From: Galerina marginata
Taxonomy: Eukaryota > Basidiomycota > Agaricomycetes > Agaricales > Galerinaceae
Assembly: GCA_023014335.1 (NCBI GenBank)
Contig: JAECYW010000016.1
Coordinates: 496,001-560,000, forward strand
Direction of reading: 5' to 3'
Length of the DNA: 64,000 bases
In this document: positions 11,302 through 21,491 of the stretch, piece by piece
Layout: each line of letters begins with the position of its first letter
How positions within the stretch are numbered: the stretch's first letter is position 1
Made by a program: the position numbers and the translations under genes
The notes under the pieces: generated by a model
Databases searched by the model: none
Told to the model about the DNA's origin: nothing
What the model saw: only the letters and a program-made list of their open reading frames with translations

Positions 11302-11740
11302 ATAGGAGCGACAGGACAAAAAAGGCGGAAAGGATGCGAAATTCATTGAACTTGTAGGACATTGCCTTAAATCACTGAGCATTCGGTCATTGATGGCACG
11401 TCAATGGTGCGTCCTTGACACCCGCTTGACAGCTGACATTTCAACTCGCGCATCCGTCGTCCCTCCGTCCCAAATGTCTTGAAAACGGTTGGTAAAGTCA
11501 CTTCCGAACAACTCTATGAGCCGATTTCGAAACTCCATTGAATATTGCGGCAGAAAAACCGTGTTTTTGCCGTAATTTTGATACTACAGACCTAATTTAA
11601 AATTTTTCATAAAAATCGCTTCATAGAAGTGTTATATAACATATTTTACAATTTATAAAGCATGTTCTGTAATTTTACACTTGTTGTGGAGCTCGGAGTT
11701 AGAGACGGAAAAGGTTGCAAAAAGAGGAACCGGCGTGCAT
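11302..11740. other. AT-rich intergenic leader
   Basis: This separates the start of the interrupted minus-strand gene from the LINE. It contains A/T-rich runs (11580-11660) and no gene I can support. It probably includes the promoter of the minus-strand gene. Confidence 0.4.
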
Positions 11741-11747
11741 CAGGGAC

Positions 11748-11782
<35 letters not shown>
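11748..11782. repeat. (CAA)n microsatellite
   Basis: About a dozen CAA triplets directly upstream of the LINE ORF, followed by a CCA/CCCCGG tract. It lies in the element leader and may be part of the transcript. Confidence 0.9.
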
Positions 11783-11783
<1 letters not shown>

Positions 11784-11957
11784 CCACCACCACCCCCCGG
11801 CCCCCCGGTCCCAAATTCTGCTCTGCTACCTTTAAACCTCTAGCTTTAGTTAACAAAAGAACCCACACATTGATCCTTAACGTGTTTACAACCAGACCTG
11901 AGAAGAAGAAGAAGAACTGAGAAAAACGAATCCCACGTCGAAAAGTTGACATCGCTA

Positions 11958-14900
11958 ATGGCATCGACATATGCTCCACCTTCCCCAGCTAAGCTGCCGG
12001 CATACAAGCCTCCTCGTCTCGAAGCTCAACGTCCTCCGTCCCCAGTTGCATATACAGAAGGAAACGACACGAGTCTCATTGCACCCAAGGGATGTGAACT
12101 CATGATCCACAACATCCGGCCAAGTGGTACCCACAGAACGAACGAAGACGTAGTGAACACGGCGTTACAGGAAATATCAAAAGGACACCCGCACCTCCTT
12201 AACTGTCCGGTTCAGTATTCATTCGGCCTAAGGGACACGCCATCTGCTTGCACCATTAAACTTCGCAGTGACGTCGCCGGAATGGACAGTGTTCCTCGAC
12301 CCGACCTCTTGGAGCAATGGATCGAACCACTGCGCTCCTACAACGAAAAGTGGTGTGTTGATTGGGCATGCTCCGCGCCGAACAAGGAACGAAGGCTATG
12401 GGTTGGTGTCAAGGGTTTTTCAACAGTGCCTACCCGCGAACTAGGAGACAAGATTCGAACGGAGCTTCAGAAGATGGGTTTCCACACTGTATCATCCTTC
12501 GTACTATCGAGTTCAAGTGCAGTCGTGCTCAATATGGCCTCCCTGGAACACGTGCGGAAGTTACTTGAGAAGAAAACCATCACGATCCCCAACATTTCCA
12601 TCAGAGCACTTTCCCTTGAAAGCTTCAAGGTCATTCAACCGGAGTACGCATTCGAACTCGGTATCACGGGAATCGATCAATATGACCCCACCACAGCCAT
12701 CGAACTCGACGGTTTCTTCTCTCGGACCTACGTGGATGATGACGGATCAACCCTATGGTATCGAAGCCGCGTCGTCGATGGAGTCTATCTTTTCCTCATG
12801 AAAGGTTGGAATGCAACAGTGCGGGTCCTCCGCGACAAAGAGACCTTCGAGAGATATAGTAAAGACTCGGACAAGTTGGTGTACCCGCGACTCCTGTACG
12901 ACCTGAATACGAACGGGAAATGGTCGGAGAGCTTCATCAAACATCTCAAAACTGCAGCCAGTGCAGTTGGAGGAGAATTGTCGTCTCTTCCGAAGAAGGT
13001 TGACAACCTAGAGCGGCGGATGGAACAGGGTTTCAACGAAACAGAAAATCGGTTCAGTATTCTTACTTCGAATGTTCAAGCTCTCACGTCGAATATTTCA
13101 AACCTCCAGACCCAAGTACAAAATCAATCTTATGCCATGCTAACCATGCGCGAACAACATCTGGCCACCGAACAGAAAATGCTACTTAGCAACTATCAAC
13201 TCCAGCTCAAGATGAGGTTGGGATATGCAGAGAGTCACGAAAAGGAAGGGATTAAGGAGGAGATGAAAAATGCGCAGGCCCAGTTAGATCGGCTCGAGCG
13301 CGATGGCAGGTCCCTGTCGCAAACCTTTGATGGCTTCATCACACCGTCGATCCCGCCGCCATCTGGCCCACACCTCGGACTGACAGCGCCGCCTCAACAG
13401 AACACACCGCCGTTGCCGACACCATCCAACCCAAAAGTGCCCAGTGAGAGTCATCCCGCCAATGGCTACCCTTCGCCTCGTAACACCACATCAACTCCGG
13501 CGGCTGGGAATCTGTCGGTCACCACATCGCCATCAAAGAGACTCAACGAGGAAAATGGCACGCCGTTGGACAAAGCCGGACGCCAGAAGCCTTCCACGTC
13601 AGCGAACAAAAGGGCGAGGACCACGCGACCTCAATCGGGTCTTCAGATATCGTCGCAAGCAGTGGAAGAAGAGTACGTGCATGACTCTCAAGAGGACATG
13701 GATACGGTGAGCAAATCGTGCACAAAATTAGATGAACCAACTGACCAGTCCCTTTGTTTACGCACAGGCTTAGCAAGGAAGTCGGACAAATTAGGACAAG
13801 AGGAGTCAGATGATGGCAACGATTCTTACCTGGTCTGGCAGAGCAAGGACTGTGGTACTCAAAGGGACTACATATCATGTTTTATAGACAGGATTCATAT
13901 ATTCTCGTGGCTCAGAAACTATGCAGGCATCTTCACCGTGGTATGTCTCCTAAGTTTCATCACCAGTTGTCAAGCGCTGCTGCATACTTCAAATGGATTA
14001 TCAATCTATGCATTGAACGCAAATGGAATGGTACATGTCGGTAAGGTATCACAGATAAACTCTATCATACGCACAAGACGGCCTCACATAGTGGTAATAT
14101 CGGAAACCAAGACTTATGATAAGGTAGGAAAAGGCTTGCCAACTGATGAATACAATTTCTTTGAGGAGACAGGTATCAAAATGGAAAATCATCACCTTTA
14201 TAAGTGGGGCATTGTAGTCGGAATACGAAGAGACATTCAAGTTGCACAAAGGTTGAATGTACCAGGCTCGTTGAAGGGTCGTGTTGTTGCTCTTGATATT
14301 GTGATGGGAACCAATAGAGGCAAGGGTTTTCTACATCGCTTCATAGGAGCTTACGCGCCGTGGAATCCAGGATCTGATAGCTCGCCGTCAAATTTTTGGA
14401 CTGAGGTGGCAAAGATATGCAACGACTCAGCTTTTTCTTGGTCCATGGCTGGGGATCTGAATGCAACAGTATCAAATTCGGAACGGGCTTCTGGTGGAAA
14501 CGATGCAAGAAGCCAATTTGTGCGGTTCCTTCAAGCAGCGAGAGGTCATGATCTATGGTCAGACAGGCCTGAACGGACGAGAATGCAAGATTGGACCTGC
14601 CGTGCCCACAATAATCGAAGCGAGGCGGGGAATATTATTGACAGAGTGGTAATATCACGGAACGGATTTACTGATACAGAGATTTCAGTTGCAGATAAGG
14701 CTAATGATTTCGTTCAAATGACGGACCATAGAGCAGTCATAGCCACTATCATTCTGAAAAGGCCAGGTGCACTTGATGGTGAGGTCCGACTGACGCCAGA
14801 CAGCAAATTAGTCTTACCAGAACCTCGAGTTCAATATCCCTCGCGGAAAGACAAGTCCAAATTTGAAGCATACCGGCAACTGGTGGACCAAAGAATTGCT

Positions 14901-17900
14901 GAACAAAAGATCAATGAGGTGGAGGTGACCGGTGAGGCTTCATTTATCCAAAGATACGATGCTTTGACCCGCATAATCGTACCAACTGCAAAAGAGGTAT
15001 TCGGAGTCATCAAGCGACCACATTTTGGAGTAGAAAAGATAACATCACCTCGGATCCAGAGGCTGGAGAAGGAAATGAGAAAGCTGGGAGGAGCCTTATA
15101 TCGCGAATCACAAGGAGAGACAGCTCGGATAGCGGTGGAGTCATTGACACTTTTCTTACAACTGAAAGACCAGTATGATCAATTGCACCACAGGGAAAAC
15201 AACACGGAGAGGGATGTAACTCTACGGAAATACATTCTTGGCGTCCGTCGTGCCACCTTCAAGGAATTATATCATGCAAGAATGGACGAGATCATTTCGC
15301 GAGCTCGGACAAAAGACAGGAGACGCATTGCATGGGCACTCACGGGTGGATCAACAAAGAAAATGGTGCAAACAGGCGAGTTTAATGGTTTACCAACAGC
15401 TATCAGTTCATCTACGCAACCTGGGGTGATTATCACAGACTCGGAAGGTGTCAAGAGAGAGACATGTGAATACCTCAAGAAGCTGTATACACGGCCAGAA
15501 CCTCCCATAATGGAGAAACCGTGGATGAAGACTCCAAGCGTAGCAGAAGTCAAGAAGCAAGTGGAAAAGGATCCATTTGAATGGCCAATGCTGGCAACCC
15601 TTTCAGATTTCCGAGCCATGATACGGAAAGGTAATCAACGGCCGTCACCAGGACCAGATGGATGGGAAAAGTGGTGCGTAAAAAACCTATCAGACACAGC
15701 ACTAACACTGGTCCTAGATCTCCATAACTATATCGTTAAAAACTCAGTTTTCCCAGGTAATGTAAAGGATATGATCTCAACAATAATTCACAAAAGGAAT
15801 CTTCGCACAGACTTACTCAATTATCGCGGAATAATGCTATCTAATTTCCTAGCAAACTCACCAATGACGTGGTTGACTAACCAGCTCACGGCATATACAT
15901 CAAGGAAGGGCATTATTCCCGAGACACAAGTAGCAACGCAGCAGGGAGTACAGACAAGGGACGTCATTTCATACCTTTCAGCAGTTAAATGCTACGCTCA
16001 AAGAAATAAACAAACAGTATATGCACTTCAAAGGGATCAAATGAAGGGCTTCGATTACCTGGCACCCCAAGGCTTATATGACTCTTTGGAGGCCTATGGA
16101 CTTCCTAGCTCAATCGCAGACCTGGACCGAGCAGCCCAAAGAAACACTAAGGTTTACGTCAGAACTGCATATGGGATTGCAGGTCCGATAATCATTAATG
16201 CAGTGACAAAACAAGGAGGTCCGGCATCACCTTTGAAGTCAACTCTGACAACAAGTCTAGGACATCGATATTTAGATGATTTGGCACAGAATGATCCAGG
16301 GGTGCTGATATTACAGTCAGAGTCATCTCGCGAAGGGAAGGCACCACACACACCAGACCACTCTACACGGATGCAAGTAATGATGGCAGAGGCAACTGAT
16401 GATTCCTTGATCTTTGCCACATCAATAGAGAGCCTTCAAAGGTTTACAAGGGAAATGGAACATTTCCAATATGCATACGGTTGGCTCACGTCATGGAAGA
16501 AGACCACAGCGTTTGGCTTGTGCGTCCCGGAGAATTTGGTAACTGAAACAATACGCATGCCCTCAATAACGGTGAGAGATGGCAGATACATCCCCAATGA
16601 GACGACGTGGCATGACGTGGCCCTAAAAATTGGTGAGTTACATTTCCTGCGTGCTCGAATTGACGATACTGCTAGTCGATACCAGGAACTGCGGGACTAT
16701 ATCAGTAATTTTAATTTCCCAAAGTTCTCGTTTCGGACACCGATAACGCTGGCACGAAAGGTGGTGGCGCAAAACATTGCGTCGAGGTGCCGAGCGCTAT
16801 TGTCAATCCAGCCAATCAAGCAAACAGAGGCACAAACTCTAGACCGGCAAATATGCTCAAAAGTCCACGAAATGCTGAGTTTTCCTTATCACCCTAATCC
16901 AAATATTTTGACATTACCATTAGAAAACCATGGGCTGGATTTTCCGTCAATTGAAAGGATAAATGCTGGAATAGCAGTCGAAGGGATGATGAGAGACCTG
17001 AATCATCACATCCCCGCATATCGAGCAGCAGCCAGAATTACAATGGCTGACTGGACATGTCGGATCAACAAATGCATGAATCCGGTGGACCAAGGAGGGC
17101 TGAGAAAGGATTTCAGTTACTATTATGGTCGGATACCTGCAACGTGGTTGATTGCTCACAAAGTTATGAGCTCAATGTCCCCGCCAATGAGCTTACGTCG
17201 AACAGACGTGAGCTATATCCTAAGCGGTGATGTATCGATCCAACATGCCATGAATATTGCTAAGGAAAATAATCTCCAGGGATTGAATGGGACTTCGATG
17301 CTGACAATAACAAGAAACAACTTACAGATGCTGAAGGAGGTAGGAGAGTGGACAACTGACAATGGAGGACGGTACAGATTCGAAATAGACAAGTTGATTA
17401 AAGAAAAGACTGGAAGATGGACAGCAGCGGCAAAGAAAAACTGGGCACACTTAAGCGAAGTGTTGTCAAACCTTCGCGTGGAATGGTTTTATGCTGGTTC
17501 AAATGATTTGCTGCTGACAAGAGAAAAAAGACAGGAGGTATCAGAAGCGATGGTAAAAAACCTAGGAAGAATCATGGGACTCACAGAGACTGGACAGGAC
17601 CATGAAAACAGATATTGGGCAAGTGACGGATCGATGAAACCAGCAGCAAGCGGAATCTTAGACCCAAAGTCGGTGACAACGGCAGTCACTGGACCTCAGA
17701 CGGTCGTGATGCAGATACCAGGAAGAAACACAAGCATCCTACACGGAGAAATCATGGGATTAGTGGCAGGACATATCCTTACATTGGAACGTGGGACGGA
17801 CCAACAACAGGAGTTATTCTCAGACCACCTGAACACTGTGCGCTTCATTCAGGATGTGAAGTCAAAGATAAACCAAGAAGCTCAGCTACGGTACTGGAAT

Positions 17901-18830
17901 GGAAGATCATACTTGCGCTGGCTACAAGATCTAGTTCAGAGGTCGACACTATTGGTGCAGTACACCAGAGGCCATTCGAACCAGGTATCGATCCAATCAA
18001 GACTGAATGATGAGGCTGATTATTACGCAACAGGTGGACAAGATTACATCACCAAATTACCCGTCGCCCCAATACCGACATTCTACATGAATGAATACAC
18101 GTTTTATCGTAGCCAGGACGGGTGGATCGAATCAAACATGCGCAATTTCGTCGAAAAAGTGATGGCACTGAGGACAAGTGAAACCCTGGCCTTAGGAAAT
18201 CGACACAGAATGAAAACGTGGCTGTACCATAAATCAACACTGCCAGCATATGCCTATCATAAAGCGACATCAGCATACACAGCAGCCATCCAGTTATATG
18301 CAAGATCGGGACAGTTACCGACGGCAGAGAACATGAGGAGGAAAGGCGTGATACAAACAGACGAGGAAACGATGTGCCGGCTAGGGTGTGATGAGATTGA
18401 AACACTGGAACATGTGTTCGTCGAATGCCCCGAATTTGATGAGTGGAGAAGGGAAGCTGGGCGGTCTCTAGAGGGAAAAGTTCAGGAGAAGCTCAAAGCA
18501 CGGAATGCTAGTGAAGAACAAATCACTAATATCCTATCAAAAGCTAAGTACTTCTTTCAAAATGGGAAAGAACTATGGCCACTTGGTGACTCCCAATACT
18601 ACTTAGGACACGTACCGAAGATTGAGCCACTCATGCCCACAATCGAAGGAGAAATGAAACTAGAACGTGAACGGAGTGTTCATGGTGTATATTGCGAATG
18701 GCATAACGCCAGCATAAGGCTCGCATCAAGGATATTCGGAGAACTACAAAGGAGAGCGGCACGACATTGGGAGGAGAGAGGACTCGGAGGAAAGAGGAAA
18801 GAAGTGACTGAGTTGGACGGAGAAGATTAG
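11958..18830 (+). CDS. LINE polyprotein: ORF1-like, endonuclease, reverse transcriptase, RNase H
   Basis: One 2290-aa ORF; I chose ATG 11958 (MASTYAPP), as the frame opens with a non-ATG codon at 11946. Residues 1-320 are an unassigned ORF1-like domain and about 330-450 a coiled coil, followed by a Pro/Ser-rich stretch. An APE-type endonuclease starts near 677 (LSIYALNANG) and includes SETKT, GDLNATVSNSE (about 832) and TDHRAV (about 922). The reverse transcriptase has motif A RDQMKGFD (about 1359), QGGPASPLKS (about 1419) and motif C EATDDSLIF (about 1477), where ATDD replaces the usual YADD. RNase H (about 1885-2025) shows all four acids: ASDGS, HGEI, FSDH and NDEAD. A zinc-knuckle-like CRLGCDEIETLEHVFVEC lies near 2139. 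Such enzymes nick target DNA and reverse-transcribe the element RNA in place. Confidence 0.9.
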   Translation: MASTYAPPSPAKLPAYKPPRLEAQRPPSPVAYTEGNDTSLIAPKGCELMIHNIRPSGTHRTNEDVVNTALQEISKGHPHLLNCPVQYSFGLRDTPSACTIKLRSDVAGMDSVPRPDLLEQWIEPLRSYNEKWCVDWACSAPNKERRLWVGVKGFSTVPTRELGDKIRTELQKMGFHTVSSFVLSSSSAVVLNMASLEHVRKLLEKKTITIPNISIRALSLESFKVIQPEYAFELGITGIDQYDPTTAIELDGFFSRTYVDDDGSTLWYRSRVVDGVYLFLMKGWNATVRVLRDKETFERYSKDSDKLVYPRLLYDLNTNGKWSESFIKHLKTAASAVGGELSSLPKKVDNLERRMEQGFNETENRFSILTSNVQALTSNISNLQTQVQNQSYAMLTMREQHLATEQKMLLSNYQLQLKMRLGYAESHEKEGIKEEMKNAQAQLDRLERDGRSLSQTFDGFITPSIPPPSGPHLGLTAPPQQNTPPLPTPSNPKVPSESHPANGYPSPRNTTSTPAAGNLSVTTSPSKRLNEENGTPLDKAGRQKPSTSANKRARTTRPQSGLQISSQAVEEEYVHDSQEDMDTVSKSCTKLDEPTDQSLCLRTGLARKSDKLGQEESDDGNDSYLVWQSKDCGTQRDYISCFIDRIHIFSWLRNYAGIFTVVCLLSFITSCQALLHTSNGLSIYALNANGMVHVGKVSQINSIIRTRRPHIVVISETKTYDKVGKGLPTDEYNFFEETGIKMENHHLYKWGIVVGIRRDIQVAQRLNVPGSLKGRVVALDIVMGTNRGKGFLHRFIGAYAPWNPGSDSSPSNFWTEVAKICNDSAFSWSMAGDLNATVSNSERASGGNDARSQFVRFLQAARGHDLWSDRPERTRMQDWTCRAHNNRSEAGNIIDRVVISRNGFTDTEISVADKANDFVQMTDHRAVIATIILKRPGALDGEVRLTPDSKLVLPEPRVQYPSRKDKSKFEAYRQLVDQRIAEQKINEVEVTGEASFIQRYDALTRIIVPTAKEVFGVIKRPHFGVEKITSPRIQRLEKEMRKLGGALYRESQGETARIAVESLTLFLQLKDQYDQLHHRENNTERDVTLRKYILGVRRATFKELYHARMDEIISRARTKDRRRIAWALTGGSTKKMVQTGEFNGLPTAISSSTQPGVIITDSEGVKRETCEYLKKLYTRPEPPIMEKPWMKTPSVAEVKKQVEKDPFEWPMLATLSDFRAMIRKGNQRPSPGPDGWEKWCVKNLSDTALTLVLDLHNYIVKNSVFPGNVKDMISTIIHKRNLRTDLLNYRGIMLSNFLANSPMTWLTNQLTAYTSRKGIIPETQVATQQGVQTRDVISYLSAVKCYAQRNKQTVYALQRDQMKGFDYLAPQGLYDSLEAYGLPSSIADLDRAAQRNTKVYVRTAYGIAGPIIINAVTKQGGPASPLKSTLTTSLGHRYLDDLAQNDPGVLILQSESSREGKAPHTPDHSTRMQVMMAEATDDSLIFATSIESLQRFTREMEHFQYAYGWLTSWKKTTAFGLCVPENLVTETIRMPSITVRDGRYIPNETTWHDVALKIGELHFLRARIDDTASRYQELRDYISNFNFPKFSFRTPITLARKVVAQNIASRCRALLSIQPIKQTEAQTLDRQICSKVHEMLSFPYHPNPNILTLPLENHGLDFPSIERINAGIAVEGMMRDLNHHIPAYRAAARITMADWTCRINKCMNPVDQGGLRKDFSYYYGRIPATWLIAHKVMSSMSPPMSLRRTDVSYILSGDVSIQHAMNIAKENNLQGLNGTSMLTITRNNLQMLKEVGEWTTDNGGRYRFEIDKLIKEKTGRWTAAAKKNWAHLSEVLSNLRVEWFYAGSNDLLLTREKRQEVSEAMVKNLGRIMGLTETGQDHENRYWASDGSMKPAASGILDPKSVTTAVTGPQTVVMQIPGRNTSILHGEIMGLVAGHILTLERGTDQQQELFSDHLNTVRFIQDVKSKINQEAQLRYWNGRSYLRWLQDLVQRSTLLVQYTRGHSNQVSIQSRLNDEADYYATGGQDYITKLPVAPIPTFYMNEYTFYRSQDGWIESNMRNFVEKVMALRTSETLALGNRHRMKTWLYHKSTLPAYAYHKATSAYTAAIQLYARSGQLPTAENMRRKGVIQTDEETMCRLGCDEIETLEHVFVECPEFDEWRREAGRSLEGKVQEKLKARNASEEQITNILSKAKYFFQNGKELWPLGDSQYYLGHVPKIEPLMPTIEGEMKLERERSVHGVYCEWHNASIRLASRIFGELQRRAARHWEERGLGGKRKEVTELDGED

Positions 18831-19186
18831 CGGCACAAGATAGAGAGTGAGACATACAATCCGCCGAGGCAATAGTCCTGAGTCTTAGACGAAGGCGGAT
18901 TATGGCATGTAAACAATGTAAACAAGGGACAAATATCACGATTTTGTCACGGGCATTGAACATCCCCAAAAAGACAGAGCCAAGAGCTTGACGTCGCATG
19001 AACACCACAGATAGAATCTAATCTGCCTATCTAATCTATGGAAAGCAGCCAGGCCTCTACTTTGATGGAGAATGCCGAGAAGCCGGGAGAATTACGTGAG
19101 GTCTGAATTGATCACACGCTATAGGGCTCTCGGTGTTGTCTAACTTGTCTTTCCTTTTACTTTCCGTCACACCTTCAGTGACCCGC

Positions 19187-20752
19187 ATGGGAGAAGTATC
19201 TCTGATAAACCTACCCGTTGAACTTCACACTTCTATCTTGACGTTCCTCTTATCACTTTCGCGCAAGCCCTCCCCTGGAGCTAGGGAGTTATTTCTTCGC
19301 TTTGGTATTACTCCTTTGCCAGGTCCTGATCCACTAATATGGGGGTGGACAGAGCAAGATTCGCGTTCAGGATCGTTATTCCCATTCAATGCTGCCCGTG
19401 TCTGCAAGTTGTGGCGCGATATCCTCGCGCGGATCCCGGAATGCTGGACTTGGGTTGTGTTCGACGTCGTATCTCATCCGGGTTATCTCCTTGATGCGTT
19501 TGCATGGTCTAGAAATTTGGAAAACATTGACGTCGTGGTGTTCAGCAGCTCGGAGTATACTGAAGATGTCGACGTAGGACGGGAGAGACGACACGTATTG
19601 GCTATCGCACAGGCACTGCAACACCACGTTCATCGCTGCAAGTCCATTACCTTTGACGTTGTTTATTCATCCTCACTTCCCCTGCCGACCTTTTTCTTCC
19701 TCCATGATGCACCCAAACTGGAACAACTTATTCTCGAATGCCGCATTAATAATTTCGACTTATCATCTCACGTCCCATCACCGAACCTCGACGGAGAACA
19801 AATCCCCTTCGCGTCGTCATTCACGGCGTTGGGGAAATTATCGATCCCAGCCTTCTGGCTCATTGATATGCAGCTGTCCTCACCCGACCCGGAATGGTTT
19901 AGCAACCTGAACTGCTTAAAAATGGATGTCACGGTCACCAAGTTCGAGTTTCCCCAAAGCGGCCAGTATTCATTAACCAACTTTTTGCGTTGCTTGAGCG
20001 AGTTAAGGGTGCCAGCCTCGATTTTCCTCCAAGACCTTTATCTTTCCTATGAGTACTCCGTCGACAATTTGAATTCCGCCGACTGCACACACCCAGCTTA
20101 TACCTTTTCCGGCGCTGACACGTACTTTAAATCTGTTTCGAAGGACTTTATCGCTCAGTTTTATGCCCTCGCCAATGTCGTTTCAGCTTTCATGCTTTCA
20201 TTTGAAGATTGTGAAATCCCAAGCATCTCGCACCTTCAATACGCACGTAATATATGCTTGGAAAATATCGTGGATGACCAAGGTCAAAGTCTCCGAAATG
20301 TCCTTGCAGCATGGGAAGGATCTTACCTCACAATCTACTCTTGTCCTTCCTTTAACGATACTTTCCTCTCCTGGCTTCGGTCGGTCCAGGAATACATCCG
20401 TATCAACACTGAAGGAAATAGAGTATCAATCAAGGCCTATCCAGCAGAGAACCTTTCTTCGTTGCAGATTGATGATTGCGTCAATTTTACAGCGCCAGCT
20501 CTTATGGACGTCGTCAAGTTTCGCAGCGACAATCATGCCGCTTATTTAGAACTCCGGAAGGCTAGTTCGGACAAACCCCTCTACACAGATTCTATAAATT
20601 CTGTGTCTGTCACGGGAAGTGGCCCACCATTCACGCTGGAGGATATGTCTTTGCATTGGTTATGTGACAAGATTGACATCTTAAGGCTGACCTGGAACAC
20701 GGTGGATGATGAAGGGGAAGAATATTGGTATCGACAGGGAGATGAAGAATGA
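19187..20752 (+). CDS. F-box-like protein
   Basis: Single-exon ORF; I use ATG 19187 (MGEVSLINLPVELH), which begins directly at the F-box-like motif, instead of the longer frame at 19133. That gives 521 aa. The N-terminus has the F-box pattern LPVELHTSILTFL, with VCKLWRDILARIPECWTWV about 60 residues on; in this family it would bind Skp1 in an SCF ubiquitin ligase. The rest has diffuse leucine-rich spacing, as in the many expanded agaric F-box proteins. The target is unknown. The gene lies just downstream of the LINE on the same strand, which may affect its promoter. Confidence 0.8.
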   Translation: MGEVSLINLPVELHTSILTFLLSLSRKPSPGARELFLRFGITPLPGPDPLIWGWTEQDSRSGSLFPFNAARVCKLWRDILARIPECWTWVVFDVVSHPGYLLDAFAWSRNLENIDVVVFSSSEYTEDVDVGRERRHVLAIAQALQHHVHRCKSITFDVVYSSSLPLPTFFFLHDAPKLEQLILECRINNFDLSSHVPSPNLDGEQIPFASSFTALGKLSIPAFWLIDMQLSSPDPEWFSNLNCLKMDVTVTKFEFPQSGQYSLTNFLRCLSELRVPASIFLQDLYLSYEYSVDNLNSADCTHPAYTFSGADTYFKSVSKDFIAQFYALANVVSAFMLSFEDCEIPSISHLQYARNICLENIVDDQGQSLRNVLAAWEGSYLTIYSCPSFNDTFLSWLRSVQEYIRINTEGNRVSIKAYPAENLSSLQIDDCVNFTAPALMDVVKFRSDNHAAYLELRKASSDKPLYTDSINSVSVTGSGPPFTLEDMSLHWLCDKIDILRLTWNTVDDEGEEYWYRQGDEE

Positions 20753-20975
20753 TGCATTAATGATGTTTTGACTAGTAGTTATAATTCGAGAGTGACTTTG
20801 GTCGATCGATGATATATGCCATCGTTCTACATGGGCCCACACCAAATCACAGCCTTTGCAGGTTATTTAAGAAAATATTACAGGTTTCAATCCTAATTGA
20901 CGATTTGAAGGTATTAGTTGAGGGACTTAACAGTCGACTAGGAGCATGTCGAGGATGTCGCCCAGTTTGCAGCTT

Positions 20976-21491
20976 TCACTTGTCAGTACTACCGTCTTCT
21001 TCTGAGGACGTAAAGTTTGATCCAGTTCCCGGAGCATCCGACTGCGAAAAGGCTTCGCAGTCACCGACATACATGAAGGTACGGCTTGACGCATGTCGGC
21101 ATCGATTTGGCGAGCGATCAGGGAAGGTCGAACGCGGCGGGCCTTCAGAGGAGCCAGATGAATCGGAGTCGTCGTCTTCATCCTCGGAGTCGCTATCACC
21201 AGCATCGTCGTTACTGTCTTCGTCGGCATAGTAGCCTGTGTCGTCGCCAGTTTGGGCGGTCCCGGTGACGGTCTGAGTTTGCTTCAGAAGCATGTTCTTG
21301 CGGTGTCCCATCGCTGGGGATGAGTGCTCGTTGGATGCTGTGTTGAGCTTGGCGGAGCGAGTGGACGGCTTTTGGTAAGAGTGGAAAGGCGAAGATGGTT
21401 GTTGAACCTGAGTAGCCTGCGCATCAGCAGTCTTGGAGACGTTGTTGGACGGAAGAGCGCTGGGTGTGTTCGAGTTCGAGGTCGTAGACAT
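20976..21491 (-). CDS. Hypothetical acidic low-complexity protein (frame uncertain)
   Basis: A minus-strand ORF from ATG 21491 (MSTTSNSNTPS) gives 171 aa: a Ser/Thr/Gln-rich start, then a strongly acidic run (DSDSEDEDDDSDSSGSS) and a short tail. No family is recognised. After the acidic run an alternative frame stays open to a stop at 20927 and looks more protein-like (RPSLIARQIDADMRQAVPSC, then RSRMLRELDQTL). The true product may switch to that frame through an unseen intron or a frameshift. I am unsure which C-terminus is real. Confidence 0.4.
   Translation of the reverse strand: MSTTSNSNTPSALPSNNVSKTADAQATQVQQPSSPFHSYQKPSTRSAKLNTASNEHSSPAMGHRKNMLLKQTQTVTGTAQTGDDTGYYADEDSNDDAGDSDSEDEDDDSDSSGSSEGPPRSTFPDRSPNRCRHASSRTFMYVGDCEAFSQSDAPGTGSNFTSSEEDGSTDK

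Larger units (their letters stand above)
11740..19050 (+). mobile_element. LINE-type (non-LTR) retrotransposon, ORF intact
   Basis: The outer limits are approximate. A (CAA)n tract at about 11748-11782 lies in the 5' leader. One long ORF (11958-18830) follows, then a roughly 200-bp 3' tail ending near 19010-19040 in short repeats of the TCTAATC type. There are no LTRs. I could not identify a target-site duplication, so the exact insertion points are open. The undamaged 6.9 kb ORF suggests a recent, possibly active copy. Confidence 0.85.

Noticed and set aside
11740..11979. Frames reading poly-Thr or poly-Val across 11748-11800
   Set aside because: They are translations of the CAA/CCA microsatellite in the LINE leader.
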